From positions 1 through 9,889 of the forward strand of contig JABDLQ010000095.1 of the NCBI GenBank assembly GCA_013002925.1: a DNA stretch of 9,889 nucleotides, written 5' to 3'. How positions within the stretch are numbered: position 1 is the stretch's first letter; each line of letters starts with the position of its first letter. Positions 1 through 7,337 of this stretch are shown here, in pieces. The position numbers and the translations under genes were made by a program. The stretch comes from Gammaproteobacteria bacterium. GTDB lineage: Bacteria > Pseudomonadota > Gammaproteobacteria > Steroidobacterales > SZUA-146. The notes under the pieces are model-generated. The model did no database searches, was not told the DNA's origin, and saw nothing but the letters and a program-made list of their open reading frames with translations.

Positions 1-969
1 ATGGTCTCCCGGCAGTAGGTCAAAGCCGGCATTTTGGAGGCCTTCACGAAAATAGCGCGTGTTTTCCCAAAGTTTTTCACGCAGGGCTGCACCATCTTGC
101 ATCATGTCAATCACCTTGATCGCAGCAGCTACCAGGGGTGGCGCCAGGGTATTGGAAAACAGGTATGGACGGGAGCGCTGGCGCAGCCATGCAACGATCT
201 CCTTGCGTCCGCTGACATAGCCTCCGGCACCGCCACCCAGGGCCTTGCCCAGAGTGCCCGTGATGATGTCGACTTTCCCCATTACGTTGCGAAACTCGTG
301 CGTACCGCGTCCATGTTCGCCAAGAAAACCGGTGGCATGACAATCATCAATCATCACCAATGCATCGTGAGCAGCGGCGAGTTCGCAGATGCTGTCGAGG
401 TGGCACACCGAGCCATCCATTGAGAAGACACCATCGGTTGCAATCATGCGAACGGTCGCAGTACTGGCGTCATGGAGCTTGGCTTCCAGGTCGCTCATGC
501 TGTTGTTTTCATACCGCAACCGACGCGCTTTGCTCAAGCGAATGCCATCTATAATACTCGCGTGGTTGAGGCTGTCGCTGATCACCGCATCTTTCTCTCC
601 CAACAGGGTTTCGAATAAACCACCATTGGCATCAAAACAGGACGGGTACAGAATTGTGTCCTCGGTGCCGAGATAATCAGTCAGTTTCTGCTCCAGAATT
701 TTATGAATTTCCTGGGTTCCGCAAATAAATCGCACAGACGCCATGCCAAAACCGTAGTCGTCAAGACCCTCGTGCGCGGCGGCCACGACATCCGGGTGAT
801 TCGCCAGGCCAAGGTAGTTGTTTGCGCAAAAATTAAGTACTTCAAGATCAGGTGCAACTTTTATGGTTGCTCCCTGTGCAGAAGTAATTATGCGTTCGGC
901 CTTATACAAGCCGTTTTTGCGCAATTCGGCAGTGCGCAGGCGAAGTTTTTGTAAAAAATCGTTGGCCAC
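1..969 (-). CDS. kbl: 2-amino-3-ketobutyrate CoA ligase (glycine C-acetyltransferase), C-terminus cut off by window edge
   Basis: PLP-dependent alpha-oxoamine synthase that cleaves 2-amino-3-ketobutyrate with CoA into glycine and acetyl-CoA, the second step of threonine catabolism after threonine dehydrogenase; cytosolic. The minus-strand frame is open from a GTG at 969 to base 1, giving 323 residues of the usual about 398. It reads colinearly with E. coli Kbl: ERIITSAQ near residue 26, NFCANNYLGLANHPD at 46-60, FGMASVRFICGTQ at 74-86, SLNHASIIDG at 133-142, IATDGVFSMDG at 176-186, and GTLGKALGG at 238-246 with the PLP-binding lysine at K242. The GTG start is chosen because AGAGGA lies 7 nt upstream (plus-strand 977-982) and the N-terminus then matches the family length. 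The missing part is roughly the last 75 residues. In many bacteria tdh follows kbl; that would lie outside the window. AONS-family relatives such as BioF are possible in principle, but the match throughout is to Kbl. Confidence 0.96.
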   Translation of the reverse strand, partial: MANDFLQKLRLRTAELRKNGLYKAERIITSAQGATIKVAPDLEVLNFCANNYLGLANHPDVVAAAHEGLDDYGFGMASVRFICGTQEIHKILEQKLTDYLGTEDTILYPSCFDANGGLFETLLGEKDAVISDSLNHASIIDGIRLSKARRLRYENNSMSDLEAKLHDASTATVRMIATDGVFSMDGSVCHLDSICELAAAHDALVMIDDCHATGFLGEHGRGTHEFRNVMGKVDIITGTLGKALGGGAGGYVSGRKEIVAWLRQRSRPYLFSNTLAPPLVAAAIKVIDMMQDGAALREKLWENTRYFREGLQNAGFDLLPGDH

Positions 970-976
970 AAATCGG

Positions 977-982
977 TCCTCT
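977..982 (-). promoter_or_regulatory. Ribosome binding site of kbl
   Basis: Read on the minus strand this is AGAGGA, 7 nt before the GTG at 969. It is the main reason to accept the non-ATG start; no in-frame ATG nearby has such a signal. Confidence 0.7.
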
Positions 983-995
983 GTAATATGGTTGA

Positions 996-1001
996 AGTAT
1001 A
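996..1001 (-). promoter_or_regulatory. Possible -10 element for kbl
   Basis: The minus strand reads TATACT, five of six matches to the sigma-70 -10 consensus. It lies about 27 bp upstream of the kbl start, which would give a short leader just containing the ribosome binding site. I see no good -35 at 16-18 bp, so this is only a candidate. Confidence 0.3.
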
Positions 1002-1033
1002 CCTTTGATCCGTTTTCATACGCGAGTATTGCC

Positions 1034-1435
1034 GTGCATGATTGTTCTTCTGAATCCGTCGTTCGACTTGACCAGTGGTTGCATGCCGCCCGGTTTTACA
1101 AGACGCGGGCACTGGCAGCTGTTGCCATCAAAGCGGGCCGGGTCACCCATAATTGCAGGAAAGTAAAGCCGGCACAAAACGTCAGGCCGGGAGATGTGCT
1201 GACCGTACGGCGCGGTGAGGAGCATATCGAATGTGTAATCCAGGCGTTGAGTAAGCGCCGTGGACCGGCCAAGGTGGCGGTGACGCTTTATGCGGAAACC
1301 CCTGATTCACAGAAACGCCGCGCTGCACAGCGGGACCAGAAACGATTCGTCAGTTATTTTGCGCCGAGTCCGAACAAGCGTCCAGACAAAAAATCACGCC
1401 GCCAACTGATCGATTTTCAGCGCGGCAAAGAGTAA
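1034..1435 (+). CDS. hslR: Ribosome-associated heat shock protein Hsp15 (S4 domain)
   Basis: Small RNA-binding protein. In E. coli, Hsp15 binds free 50S subunits that carry a stalled nascent chain and helps recycle them. The S4 domain covers about residues 10-70: VRLDQWLHAARFYKTRALA near the start, then KAGRV and RPGDVLTVRRG. The basic C-terminal tail contains RRGPAKVA, LYAETPDS and RPDKKSRRQL, which match E. coli Hsp15 in order. The frame is open further upstream, to 818, but that would overlap kbl by about 150 bp antiparallel. Starting at GTG 1034 gives 133 residues, the same length as E. coli Hsp15, and puts the VRLD motif at the expected distance from the N-terminus. No strong Shine-Dalgarno is visible before it, so the exact start is less sure than the identity. 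It is followed by putA on the same strand after 96 bp, and I see no terminator between them. Confidence 0.92.
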   Translation: MHDCSSESVVRLDQWLHAARFYKTRALAAVAIKAGRVTHNCRKVKPAQNVRPGDVLTVRRGEEHIECVIQALSKRRGPAKVAVTLYAETPDSQKRRAAQRDQKRFVSYFAPSPNKRPDKKSRRQLIDFQRGKE

Positions 1436-1455
1436 CGTTTCGCACCGCTTGTATT

Positions 1456-1468
1456 TTGCATGATGCAA
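1456..1468. promoter_or_regulatory. Perfect dyad in putA leader, possible operator
   Basis: TTGCATGATGCAA is a perfect inverted repeat with 6-bp arms and a one-base centre, 63 bp upstream of the preferred putA start. No T-run follows, so it does not look like a terminator. Its size and position suit a dimeric regulator. This PutA has no DNA-binding domain of its own, and a separate regulator, for example of the Lrp/AsnC type used for putA in some proteobacteria, would be needed; that is inference. Confidence 0.4.
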
Positions 1469-1506
1469 TGATAAATGAAAGCGAGCCCGCAACATGACCC
1501 AAAAAA

Positions 1507-1521
1507 GGCACATTCTGTGCC
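1507..1521. promoter_or_regulatory. Perfect hairpin or dyad directly before the putA ribosome binding site
   Basis: GGCACA-TTC-TGTGCC forms a perfect 6-bp stem with a 3-nt loop. It ends at the base before GGAG (1522-1525), the apparent ribosome binding site of putA. In RNA it could modulate ribosome access; in DNA it could be a regulator site. It follows a run of six A. Its presence also argues that 1475-1531 is leader rather than coding sequence. Confidence 0.4.
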
Positions 1522-1531
1522 GGAGAACGTA

Positions 1532-4500
1532 ATGTCAGCAAAGCCATCATTTTTGAAGTCCGACGCACACACAGATCTGGGCCCGCTAAACGATGCAATC
1601 AATGCCCTGTATCTGGCAGACGAAGCAGACACTGTTGCGCAATTGCTGGAACAATTCACTCCCGGGGAACGGGCACGGCAGAGAATCAATCGCATGGCTA
1701 CCGCACTGGTGCACAGTGTCCGCGGTAATCGACGCAGATCAGGTGGGCTCGATGCATTTTTGCAGGAATACGACCTGTCTTCGCAGGAGGGTATCGTCCT
1801 GATGTGCCTGGCCGAAGCGCTGCTGAGAGTACCGGATGGTGAAACGGCGGACAAACTCATTCGGGACAAGCTGGCGAGTGGCAACTGGAAAGGGCATCTG
1901 GGCGGCAATCGCTCCTTGTTTGTCAATGCCTCCACCTGGGGGCTCATGCTCACCGGTTCGCTGCTTGGCCCGGGGCACGAAGCGGTCGCTGATCCTGCTA
2001 ATTTTATGGGCAAAATGGTTGCACGGGCCGGTGAGCCGGTGGTGCGCAGTGCCATGCGCCAGGCAATGCGCATCATGGGGCGACAGTTTGTCATGGGCCG
2101 CACTATTGAGGATGCCGTCAAACGCTCGACCCGAAAGGGAAACCGGGAGTACCGGTATTCGTTTGATATGCTGGGCGAAGCAGCACTTACTGCCAAAGAC
2201 GCGCGGCGCTATTTCGATGCCTATGCCAGCGCAATTGAACACATTGGTACCAGTGCTGCATCTCGCGGTGTCAATACGTTTGATTCTCCCGGGATATCGG
2301 TAAAGCTTTCCGCGCTGCACCCACGTTATGACTTGCATCATCGCGATCGCGTGTTGGCCGAACTGGTACCGATGCTGGAGGATTTGGCGGCTCGCGCACG
2401 TCAGCATGAAATCGGTTTTTGTGTTGATGCCGAAGAAGCATCGCGGCTGGAACTCTCGCTGGAGATTATTGCGCGCGTGTTTCAATCGCCGGCCTGCGCG
2501 GGCTGGGAGGGCTTCGGGCTGGCGCTCCAGGCCTATCAGAAACGCGCACTGCCAGTGTGTCTCTGGCTCATTGAACTGGCGCGTTCGCAAGGTCGGCGTC
2601 TGTCGGTACGACTGGTAAAAGGTGCTTATTGGGATACAGAAATCAAGCTGGCCCAGGAACAGGGCCTGCAGGGTTATCCGGTCTTCACGCGCAAGGCAAC
2701 GACTGATTTGTCTTACCTGGCCTGTGCGCGCACGTTACTTGCCGCTCCCGAAGCAGTTTATCCACAGTTTGCCACTCACAATGCCCACACGGTCGCCGCG
2801 ATTTACGAATTGGGTGGTAAGCAGGAATATGAATTTCAGCGCCTTCACGGTATGGGAGAAGAACTTTATGCTGAGGTCATCGGCGACGGTAAATTGGCGC
2901 GGCCCTGCCGTGTCTACGCGCCGGTCGGACAACATGAGGATCTGCTGCCCTACCTCGTTCGACGTTTGCTGGAAAACGGTGCCAATACGTCATTTGTCAA
3001 TCGAATCGTCGATGACAGCGCGCCAGTTGCGAAAATCGTGGAAGATCCTGTTAAGTTGGTGTCAAGCTGGGAGAAAAAGCCCCATCCGGCCATTCCACTG
3101 CCGGAGGCGCTGCATTCACCACGGCGCAATTCGCAGGGAATCAATCTGTTCGACGCACGTAGCATCAATCAATTGGCGGCTGCCATTGCCGATGCGACAC
3201 GGGCGGAGTTTGTTGGCAGCGCATTGATCAACGGTGCAGCGCCCGATCCATCCGGCAGAAAACCCCGTGAAGTGGTTAACCCTGCCAACCGCCGCGACCG
3301 CGTCGGCCATTGGTGGCCGGCCACCGGAGCAGACATAGATGCTGCGATGACCGCAGCAGTGCCTGCCGCAGCGGCCTGGAACGAAAGCGGCGGAGATGCA
3401 CGTGCGAAGATCCTTGAAAATGCCGCGGATCTGTTACAGAAAAACGAGGCAATGCTGTTCAATCTGTGCATCCGTGAGTCCGGCAAGTCCATTTTTGATG
3501 CGCATTCGGAATTGCGTGAAGCGATCGATTTTTTACGTTACTACGCGCAACAGGCGCGCCTCGAATTTACCTCTGCACAAGTCCTGCCCGGTCCGACCGG
3601 CGAGTCCAACACCCTGTCATTAACCGGTCGCGGCGTGTTCGGTTGCATCAGCCCATGGAATTTTCCGATCGCAATATTTACCGGCCAGGTGGCGGCGGCA
3701 CTGGCGGCCGGTAATGCCGTGCTAGCCAAACCAGCGGAGCAGAGCACGCTCGCCGCGTTCGAAGTGTGCGGTTTGCTGCACCGTGCGGGAGTTCCCGTAG
3801 AAGTGTTGCAGTTTGTACCCGGTGATGGCAGGGATGTCGGTGTCAGCCTCGTAAACCATGCAGATCTGGCAGGTGTTGCCTTTACGGGATCCACCGAAAC
3901 CGCTCACGTTATAAATCGTAGTCTCGCTGACAAAAAGGGCATGATTGCGACCCTGATTGCCGAGACCGGGGGACTGAACGCTATGCTGGTTGACAGTTCT
4001 GCATTGCCCGAGCAGGTAGTGCTGGATGTCGTAGAGTCAGCATTCAACAGCGCCGGGCAACGCTGCTCAGCGCTGCGGGTGCTCTTTTTACAGGAAGAAA
4101 TCGCACCCCGCGTGCTGGAATTGCTCGAAGGGTATATGGATGAGCTGAAAATCGGTGATCCGGCGATGCTGGATGTGGACTGTGGTCCGGTAATTGATAC
4201 GGATGCTTTGAATATGCTGCGTACTCATCAGGAACTGATGAGTCGCGAAGGTAAAATTTTGCATCAATGCGCCTTACCAAAATCCCTTGCGCCCGGTAAT
4301 TATTTTGCACCTCTGGCCGTAGAAATACAGTCTCTTGACCAATTAGAGCGTGAGGTCTTCGGGCCGATTCTGCATGTCATCCGCTATCGCAATGATGAGA
4401 CCGATGCTGTAATCGAACAAATCAATGCCTCTGGTTATGGCTTGACGCTCGGCATCCACAGTCGCATTCAAAGCAGCGCAGACTACATCATAGAACGTGT

Positions 4501-4708
4501 CCGGGTCGGTAATGTCTATGTTAATCGGAACATGATTGGTGCTGTTGTTGGAGTGCAGCCGTTCGGGGGCTGTGGGCTTTCGGGAACCGGCCCGAAAGCT
4601 GGCGGTCCCCATTATTTACATCGTTATGCTACGGAAAAAACGGTGACTATTAATACTGCCGCAGTGGGTGGCAACACCTCATTGTTGTCGCTACAGCAAT
4701 CTGATTGA
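1532..4708 (+). CDS. putA: Bifunctional proline dehydrogenase / L-glutamate gamma-semialdehyde dehydrogenase (PutA, compact type)
   Basis: Oxidises proline to glutamate in two steps: an FAD-dependent proline dehydrogenase passes electrons to quinone at the inner membrane, and an NAD-dependent aldehyde dehydrogenase finishes. Numbering is from ATG 1532 (1058 residues). The proline dehydrogenase barrel covers about 185-480, with QAYQKRAL, RLVKGAYWD (K363), FATHNAHT, QRLHGMGEELY and the NGANTSFVNRIVD end. The aldehyde dehydrogenase covers about 540-1035: SPWNFP (N710), FTGSTE (from F784), AETGG with E811, GQRCSALR with catalytic C845 (34 residues after the glutamate, as in the family), and EVFGPI. 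There is no N-terminal ribbon-helix-helix DNA-binding domain and no extra C-terminal domain; the protein ends in the usual GGNTSLLSL-type tail. It is therefore a bifunctional short PutA, not an autoregulatory trifunctional one. An in-frame ATG at 1475 would add 19 residues but lacks a ribosome binding site; ATG 1532 has GGAG 6 nt upstream. sdaA follows after 46 bp. Confidence 0.97.
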   Translation: MSAKPSFLKSDAHTDLGPLNDAINALYLADEADTVAQLLEQFTPGERARQRINRMATALVHSVRGNRRRSGGLDAFLQEYDLSSQEGIVLMCLAEALLRVPDGETADKLIRDKLASGNWKGHLGGNRSLFVNASTWGLMLTGSLLGPGHEAVADPANFMGKMVARAGEPVVRSAMRQAMRIMGRQFVMGRTIEDAVKRSTRKGNREYRYSFDMLGEAALTAKDARRYFDAYASAIEHIGTSAASRGVNTFDSPGISVKLSALHPRYDLHHRDRVLAELVPMLEDLAARARQHEIGFCVDAEEASRLELSLEIIARVFQSPACAGWEGFGLALQAYQKRALPVCLWLIELARSQGRRLSVRLVKGAYWDTEIKLAQEQGLQGYPVFTRKATTDLSYLACARTLLAAPEAVYPQFATHNAHTVAAIYELGGKQEYEFQRLHGMGEELYAEVIGDGKLARPCRVYAPVGQHEDLLPYLVRRLLENGANTSFVNRIVDDSAPVAKIVEDPVKLVSSWEKKPHPAIPLPEALHSPRRNSQGINLFDARSINQLAAAIADATRAEFVGSALINGAAPDPSGRKPREVVNPANRRDRVGHWWPATGADIDAAMTAAVPAAAAWNESGGDARAKILENAADLLQKNEAMLFNLCIRESGKSIFDAHSELREAIDFLRYYAQQARLEFTSAQVLPGPTGESNTLSLTGRGVFGCISPWNFPIAIFTGQVAAALAAGNAVLAKPAEQSTLAAFEVCGLLHRAGVPVEVLQFVPGDGRDVGVSLVNHADLAGVAFTGSTETAHVINRSLADKKGMIATLIAETGGLNAMLVDSSALPEQVVLDVVESAFNSAGQRCSALRVLFLQEEIAPRVLELLEGYMDELKIGDPAMLDVDCGPVIDTDALNMLRTHQELMSREGKILHQCALPKSLAPGNYFAPLAVEIQSLDQLEREVFGPILHVIRYRNDETDAVIEQINASGYGLTLGIHSRIQSSADYIIERVRVGNVYVNRNMIGAVVGVQPFGGCGLSGTGPKAGGPHYLHRYATEKTVTINTAAVGGNTSLLSLQQSD

Positions 4709-4754
4709 GTAATCTTCGGGGCCTGTGTTCGCGCATTGGCGATGAGCAACCGTT

Positions 4755-6125
4755 ATGAGTCTGAGCGTCTTTGATATATTCAAGATTGGAATTGGGCCAT
4801 CGAGTTCGCACACGATGGGTCCGATGCAGGCGGCTGCGCGCTTCGTAAACGAGTTGCGTAACGATGGCGTGCTTGAGGAAGTTGTACAGGTCAGTGCTGA
4901 ACTCTTTGGATCACTGGCGCTTACCGGTAAGGGGCATTGTACGGACACAGCGGTCTTGCTGGGGCTGGAGGGAATGTTACCCGCGGAACTGGACCCTGAT
5001 GATGGCGACAAACGGGTTGCCGCTATTCGCAAGAATGCCCGAATCAATCTCGCTGGTTCCCGAGAAATTGCTTTCGACGAGCCAATGGATTTGCTGTTTC
5101 TGGTCGATCAGTACCTGCCTGAGCATGCCAACGGAATGCGGTTTACAGTATACGACGCCCATCAGTCTGTGTTGAGACAAACCAGCTATTTTTCGACCGG
5201 TGGGGGGTTTGTGGTCAGCGAAAACGAAATCAATACGGTCATCGGCGCACAGCACGAAGAAAAACTGCCGTACCCGTTTCGATCAGGGCGTTCTTTGTTG
5301 CAGCAGTGCCGGGATCATGACATGAGTATCGCGGAACTTGCATTTGCCAATGAGCTGACGTTCGCAGATGCCGATCAGATAAACACCTCGTTAATGAACT
5401 TGTGGAGCGTTATGCGCAGCTGTGTTGAGCGCGGTTTCAGAAAAGAAGGGTTGTTGCCTGGCGTTCTGAAAGTAAAACGCCGCGCGCCACGGATGTTCAA
5501 CAAGCTTGATAATGCTGAATATACCAGTCCGACCCTGTTTATGGACTGGGTGACTGCCTGGGCACTGGCGGTCAATGAAGAAAATGCTGCGGGTGGAAAA
5601 ATCGTAACAGCACCGACGAATGGGGCCGCCGGAATCATTCCGGCGGTCATGCACTATTACATGAAATTTGAGCCGGGTGCCGAAGAGGCAGGTTTGAAAA
5701 AGTTTCTGCTGGTAGCAGGTTGCATTGGCGCACTTTACAAAATGAATGCATCGATTTCAGGAGCTGAAATGGGGTGCCAGGGAGAAGTTGGTGTGGCGTG
5801 CTCTATGGCTGCGGGAGGCCTGGTTGCCGCATTGAACGGGTCAAACGAACAAATAGAAAACGCCGCTGAGATCGGCATGGAGCATAATCTCGGACTGACT
5901 TGTGATCCGGTCGCCGGGCTGGTACAGGTACCTTGCATTGAACGTAACGCGATGGGTGCGGTAAAAGCGATTAATGCAACCCGACTGGCACTGGGCGGAG
6001 ACGGTTCGCATAAGGTAAGCCTTGATCAGGTGATAGAAACGATGCGTCAGACAGGCGTTGATATGAGTTCGGTGTACAAGGAAACGGCGCGGGGTGGCCT
6101 GGCCGTGAATGTTACGGAATGTTGA
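4755..6125 (+). CDS. sdaA: L-serine ammonia-lyase (L-serine dehydratase), single-chain iron-sulphur type
   Basis: Deaminates L-serine to pyruvate and ammonia with a [4Fe-4S] cluster; cytosolic. It has 456 residues, the normal length for the fused single-chain bacterial form. The N-terminus has VFDIFKIGIGPSSSHTMGP, the hallmark of the beta domain. The catalytic alpha domain has APTNGAAGIIPAV near residue 290, and cysteines C341 (MGCQGE), C383 (LTCDPV) and C394 (VPCIER). These have the same spacing as the three cluster ligands known in the Legionella enzyme (343, 385, 396). The protein ends in a cysteine, C456, which corresponds to the C-terminal cysteine reported there to reach into the active site as the fourth cluster ligand. 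It lies 46 bp after putA on the same strand with only a weak ribosome binding site, so the two may be co-transcribed. It converges with the protease gene 24 bp downstream, and no hairpin terminator is visible between them. Confidence 0.97.
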   Translation: MSLSVFDIFKIGIGPSSSHTMGPMQAAARFVNELRNDGVLEEVVQVSAELFGSLALTGKGHCTDTAVLLGLEGMLPAELDPDDGDKRVAAIRKNARINLAGSREIAFDEPMDLLFLVDQYLPEHANGMRFTVYDAHQSVLRQTSYFSTGGGFVVSENEINTVIGAQHEEKLPYPFRSGRSLLQQCRDHDMSIAELAFANELTFADADQINTSLMNLWSVMRSCVERGFRKEGLLPGVLKVKRRAPRMFNKLDNAEYTSPTLFMDWVTAWALAVNEENAAGGKIVTAPTNGAAGIIPAVMHYYMKFEPGAEEAGLKKFLLVAGCIGALYKMNASISGAEMGCQGEVGVACSMAAGGLVAALNGSNEQIENAAEIGMEHNLGLTCDPVAGLVQVPCIERNAMGAVKAINATRLALGGDGSHKVSLDQVIETMRQTGVDMSSVYKETARGGLAVNVTEC

Positions 6126-6149
6126 TTTCGGTGCCCTGCGAGGCGTCGG

Positions 6150-6881
6150 TTACAGCTCGATTCCGTGAATATGCACGAATGCCAGTATCGCGTCGGCTGG
6201 CACGGAGATAGAACGCTTGGGATAACTTACCGGCTCGCCATGTCGATAGTAGGCAAGATAGCTCTGTACCATTCCGGCCAGGCGAAATTTGCCGTTTTCA
6301 CAACGCAATAAACCGCCACCGGATGATCCCGCTTTTATTTCGGCTGATGTGAGCAGCCCGCCATTGCGATAGCTGAAAAACTCTCCCTGGGTTGTTGTTC
6401 GCTGTTGTGCCAGCGGATAGCCAACCGCCCATACAGCCTCACTGATCCGAAGGCTCATTTCGCTCAGCGCGATCGGCTCCAGGTTTTCAGTCCCGACTCC
6501 CAGTAAGACCAGGTCGGAGTAGGGGTCCTCACCCAGCACAACGGCCTTTTTATAGCGTTGACCAATATAAACCAGACCCGCTTCATTGCCTTCCAGCACG
6601 TGGGCTGCCGTCAGTACTACATTTGGTGCAATGACAACCCCGGAGGCGTCGCCACCGCCGACTTCCAGCGTAGCGACGCGAACGATCGAATCCAGAGTGT
6701 GGTAGTCAGGAGCCTGGCAGGCCTCGGTCTGTGGATGGTTGGGTCGGGTGAAATCTGCAGTAGCGGGTTTTGCAACGGCTTTTTCGCTGGAGGTAATTAC
6801 CGGAGTATTTGCACAGGCACCCAGCAAACACAGGGTTGCTACAGTAATTAGCATCGTGATCAGTACTCGTGGTTTTTGCAT
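6150..6881 (-). CDS. Trypsin-like serine protease, predicted lipoprotein
   Basis: Numbered from ATG 6881 (243 residues). The N-terminus has KPR, a hydrophobic stretch and the lipobox LGAC, with the lipidated cysteine at C23, so it should be exported and anchored in the envelope. After a short linker the catalytic domain shows a chymotrypsin-fold triad: TAAHV (H94), YSDLVLL (D123) and GSSGGG (S187). The preceding ASGVVIAPNVVLTAAHVLEG and the WAVGYPL segment are typical of HtrA/DegP-like and other short trypsin-2-type proteases. No PDZ domain follows, so it is not a full DegP. The serine motif has Gly where GNSGGP usually has Pro. The frame extends to a TTG at 6896; ATG 6881 gives a better signal peptide and has a weak GGATG upstream. 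The gene is divergent from the repeat protein at 7338, so envelope processing of that protein is conceivable but unproven. The substrate is unknown. Confidence 0.85.
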   Translation of the reverse strand: MQKPRVLITMLITVATLCLLGACANTPVITSSEKAVAKPATADFTRPNHPQTEACQAPDYHTLDSIVRVATLEVGGGDASGVVIAPNVVLTAAHVLEGNEAGLVYIGQRYKKAVVLGEDPYSDLVLLGVGTENLEPIALSEMSLRISEAVWAVGYPLAQQRTTTQGEFFSYRNGGLLTSAEIKAGSSGGGLLRCENGKFRLAGMVQSYLAYYRHGEPVSYPKRSISVPADAILAFVHIHGIEL

Positions 6882-6947
6882 TTCGTTTACATCCAATGAC
6901 TACAAATAAATACCTGAAATACCCCGCTTACGAAATAGTCGAACTGT

Positions 6948-6959
6948 TAGTTTAAACTA
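6948..6959. repeat. 12-bp perfect palindrome
   Basis: TAGTTTAAACTA equals its own reverse complement. It lies about 67 bp upstream of the protease start. It could be an operator half of a larger site or a chance AT-rich palindrome. Confidence 0.4.
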
Positions 6960-6980
6960 CTCCAGTGGCTGGCGCTTGCG

Positions 6981-6996
6981 TGTGCAGCCGATCACA
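6981..6996. promoter_or_regulatory. Possible CRP/Vfr-like binding site
   Basis: TGTGC-AGCCGA-TCACA matches the TGTGA-N6-TCACA consensus at nine of ten half-site positions with the exact 6-bp spacing. It is centred about 107 bp upstream of the protease start and about 350 bp upstream of the repeat protein. A regulatory role, and which gene it serves, is inference. Confidence 0.35.
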
Positions 6997-7206
6997 GATT
7001 AAAGAAGTAACTATATATTTAACATAAAGCAAGCGCAAAGTGGTCTTTGGCTTTTGTAAAAACCGCGCATCTTCAATAGCTAACAAAATTTTGGTTTTGT
7101 TTCTATTTTCCATAATCTGACAGCACGTGAAGAAAATTAGCATCACAATTATGCACTTAAATTAATTGTTGTCTGATGCTTAACTTATTACAGGTGTATC
7201 AGGTAG

Positions 7207-7236
7207 TTAATTAATCTAGTATTGATGAAATATAAA
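7207..7236 (+). promoter_or_regulatory. Possible promoter of the repeat protein gene
   Basis: TATAAA at 7231-7236 is a fair -10 element. TTAATT at 7207-7212 would be a weak -35 at an 18-bp spacing. Transcription would then start near 7243 and give a leader of about 95 nt that includes a small GGCA/TGCC hairpin. The -35 match is poor. Confidence 0.25.
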
Positions 7237-7325
7237 ATTGACCGCGTGTAGGCAACTGACTGCCGGAACGCCGTCACACTTTAATAAAGTTTTTGCGTTT
7301 AAACAGCGCGACAATAAAAATATAC

Positions 7326-7330
7326 AGGGG
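7326..7330 (+). promoter_or_regulatory. Ribosome binding site of the repeat protein
   Basis: AGGGG lies 7 nt before ATG 7338 and fixes the start of the open frame that carries the signal peptide. Confidence 0.7.
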
Positions 7331-7337
7331 CACAAAC

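Larger units (their letters stand above)
6882..7337. other. AT-rich divergent intergenic region, 456 bp, no convincing gene
   Basis: The region separates the protease (minus) from the repeat protein (plus) and is clearly more AT-rich than the flanking genes, above all at 6900-7240. It contains a CRP-like dyad (6981-6996), a 12-bp palindrome TAGTTTAAACTA (6948-6959), a 10-bp palindrome CAAAATTTTG (7084-7093), a possible promoter near 7207-7236, and a small hairpin GGCA/TGCC at 7251-7264. A 64-codon minus-strand frame at 6952-7146 starts at GTG without a ribosome binding site and resembles nothing I know, so I do not call it. I see no tRNA, recognisable riboswitch or insertion-sequence end. Such AT-rich DNA upstream of a surface gene is often a target of H-NS-like silencers; that is inference. 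Confidence 0.7.

Noticed and set aside
34..954. Plus-strand frames opposite kbl
   Set aside because: The minus strand encodes Kbl continuously here, with conserved motifs across the whole stretch.
818..1033. Upstream extension of hslR to an ATG at 818
   Set aside because: It would overlap kbl antiparallel, and the added 72 residues match nothing in Hsp15. GTG 1034 gives the exact family length.
1417..2590. Two long minus-strand frames (259 and 283 codons) opposite the putA N-terminal half
   Set aside because: They lie wholly or almost wholly opposite a clear PutA frame, have low-complexity Arg/Ser/Pro-rich translations and resemble no family. They are typical antisense shadows in GC-rich DNA.
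6126..6149. Bidirectional terminator between convergent sdaA and the protease gene
   Set aside because: The 24-bp gap has no stem of useful length and no T-run on either strand.
6952..7146. 64-codon minus-strand frame in the AT-rich intergenic region
   Set aside because: GTG start without a ribosome binding site, no recognisable family, and AT-rich composition like the rest of the gap.
7238..7337. Cyclic-di-GMP or other riboswitch in the leader of the repeat protein
   Set aside because: The conserved GEMM core sequence is absent, and only a 4-bp GGCA/TGCC hairpin and a weak AT stem at 7278-7290 are visible.
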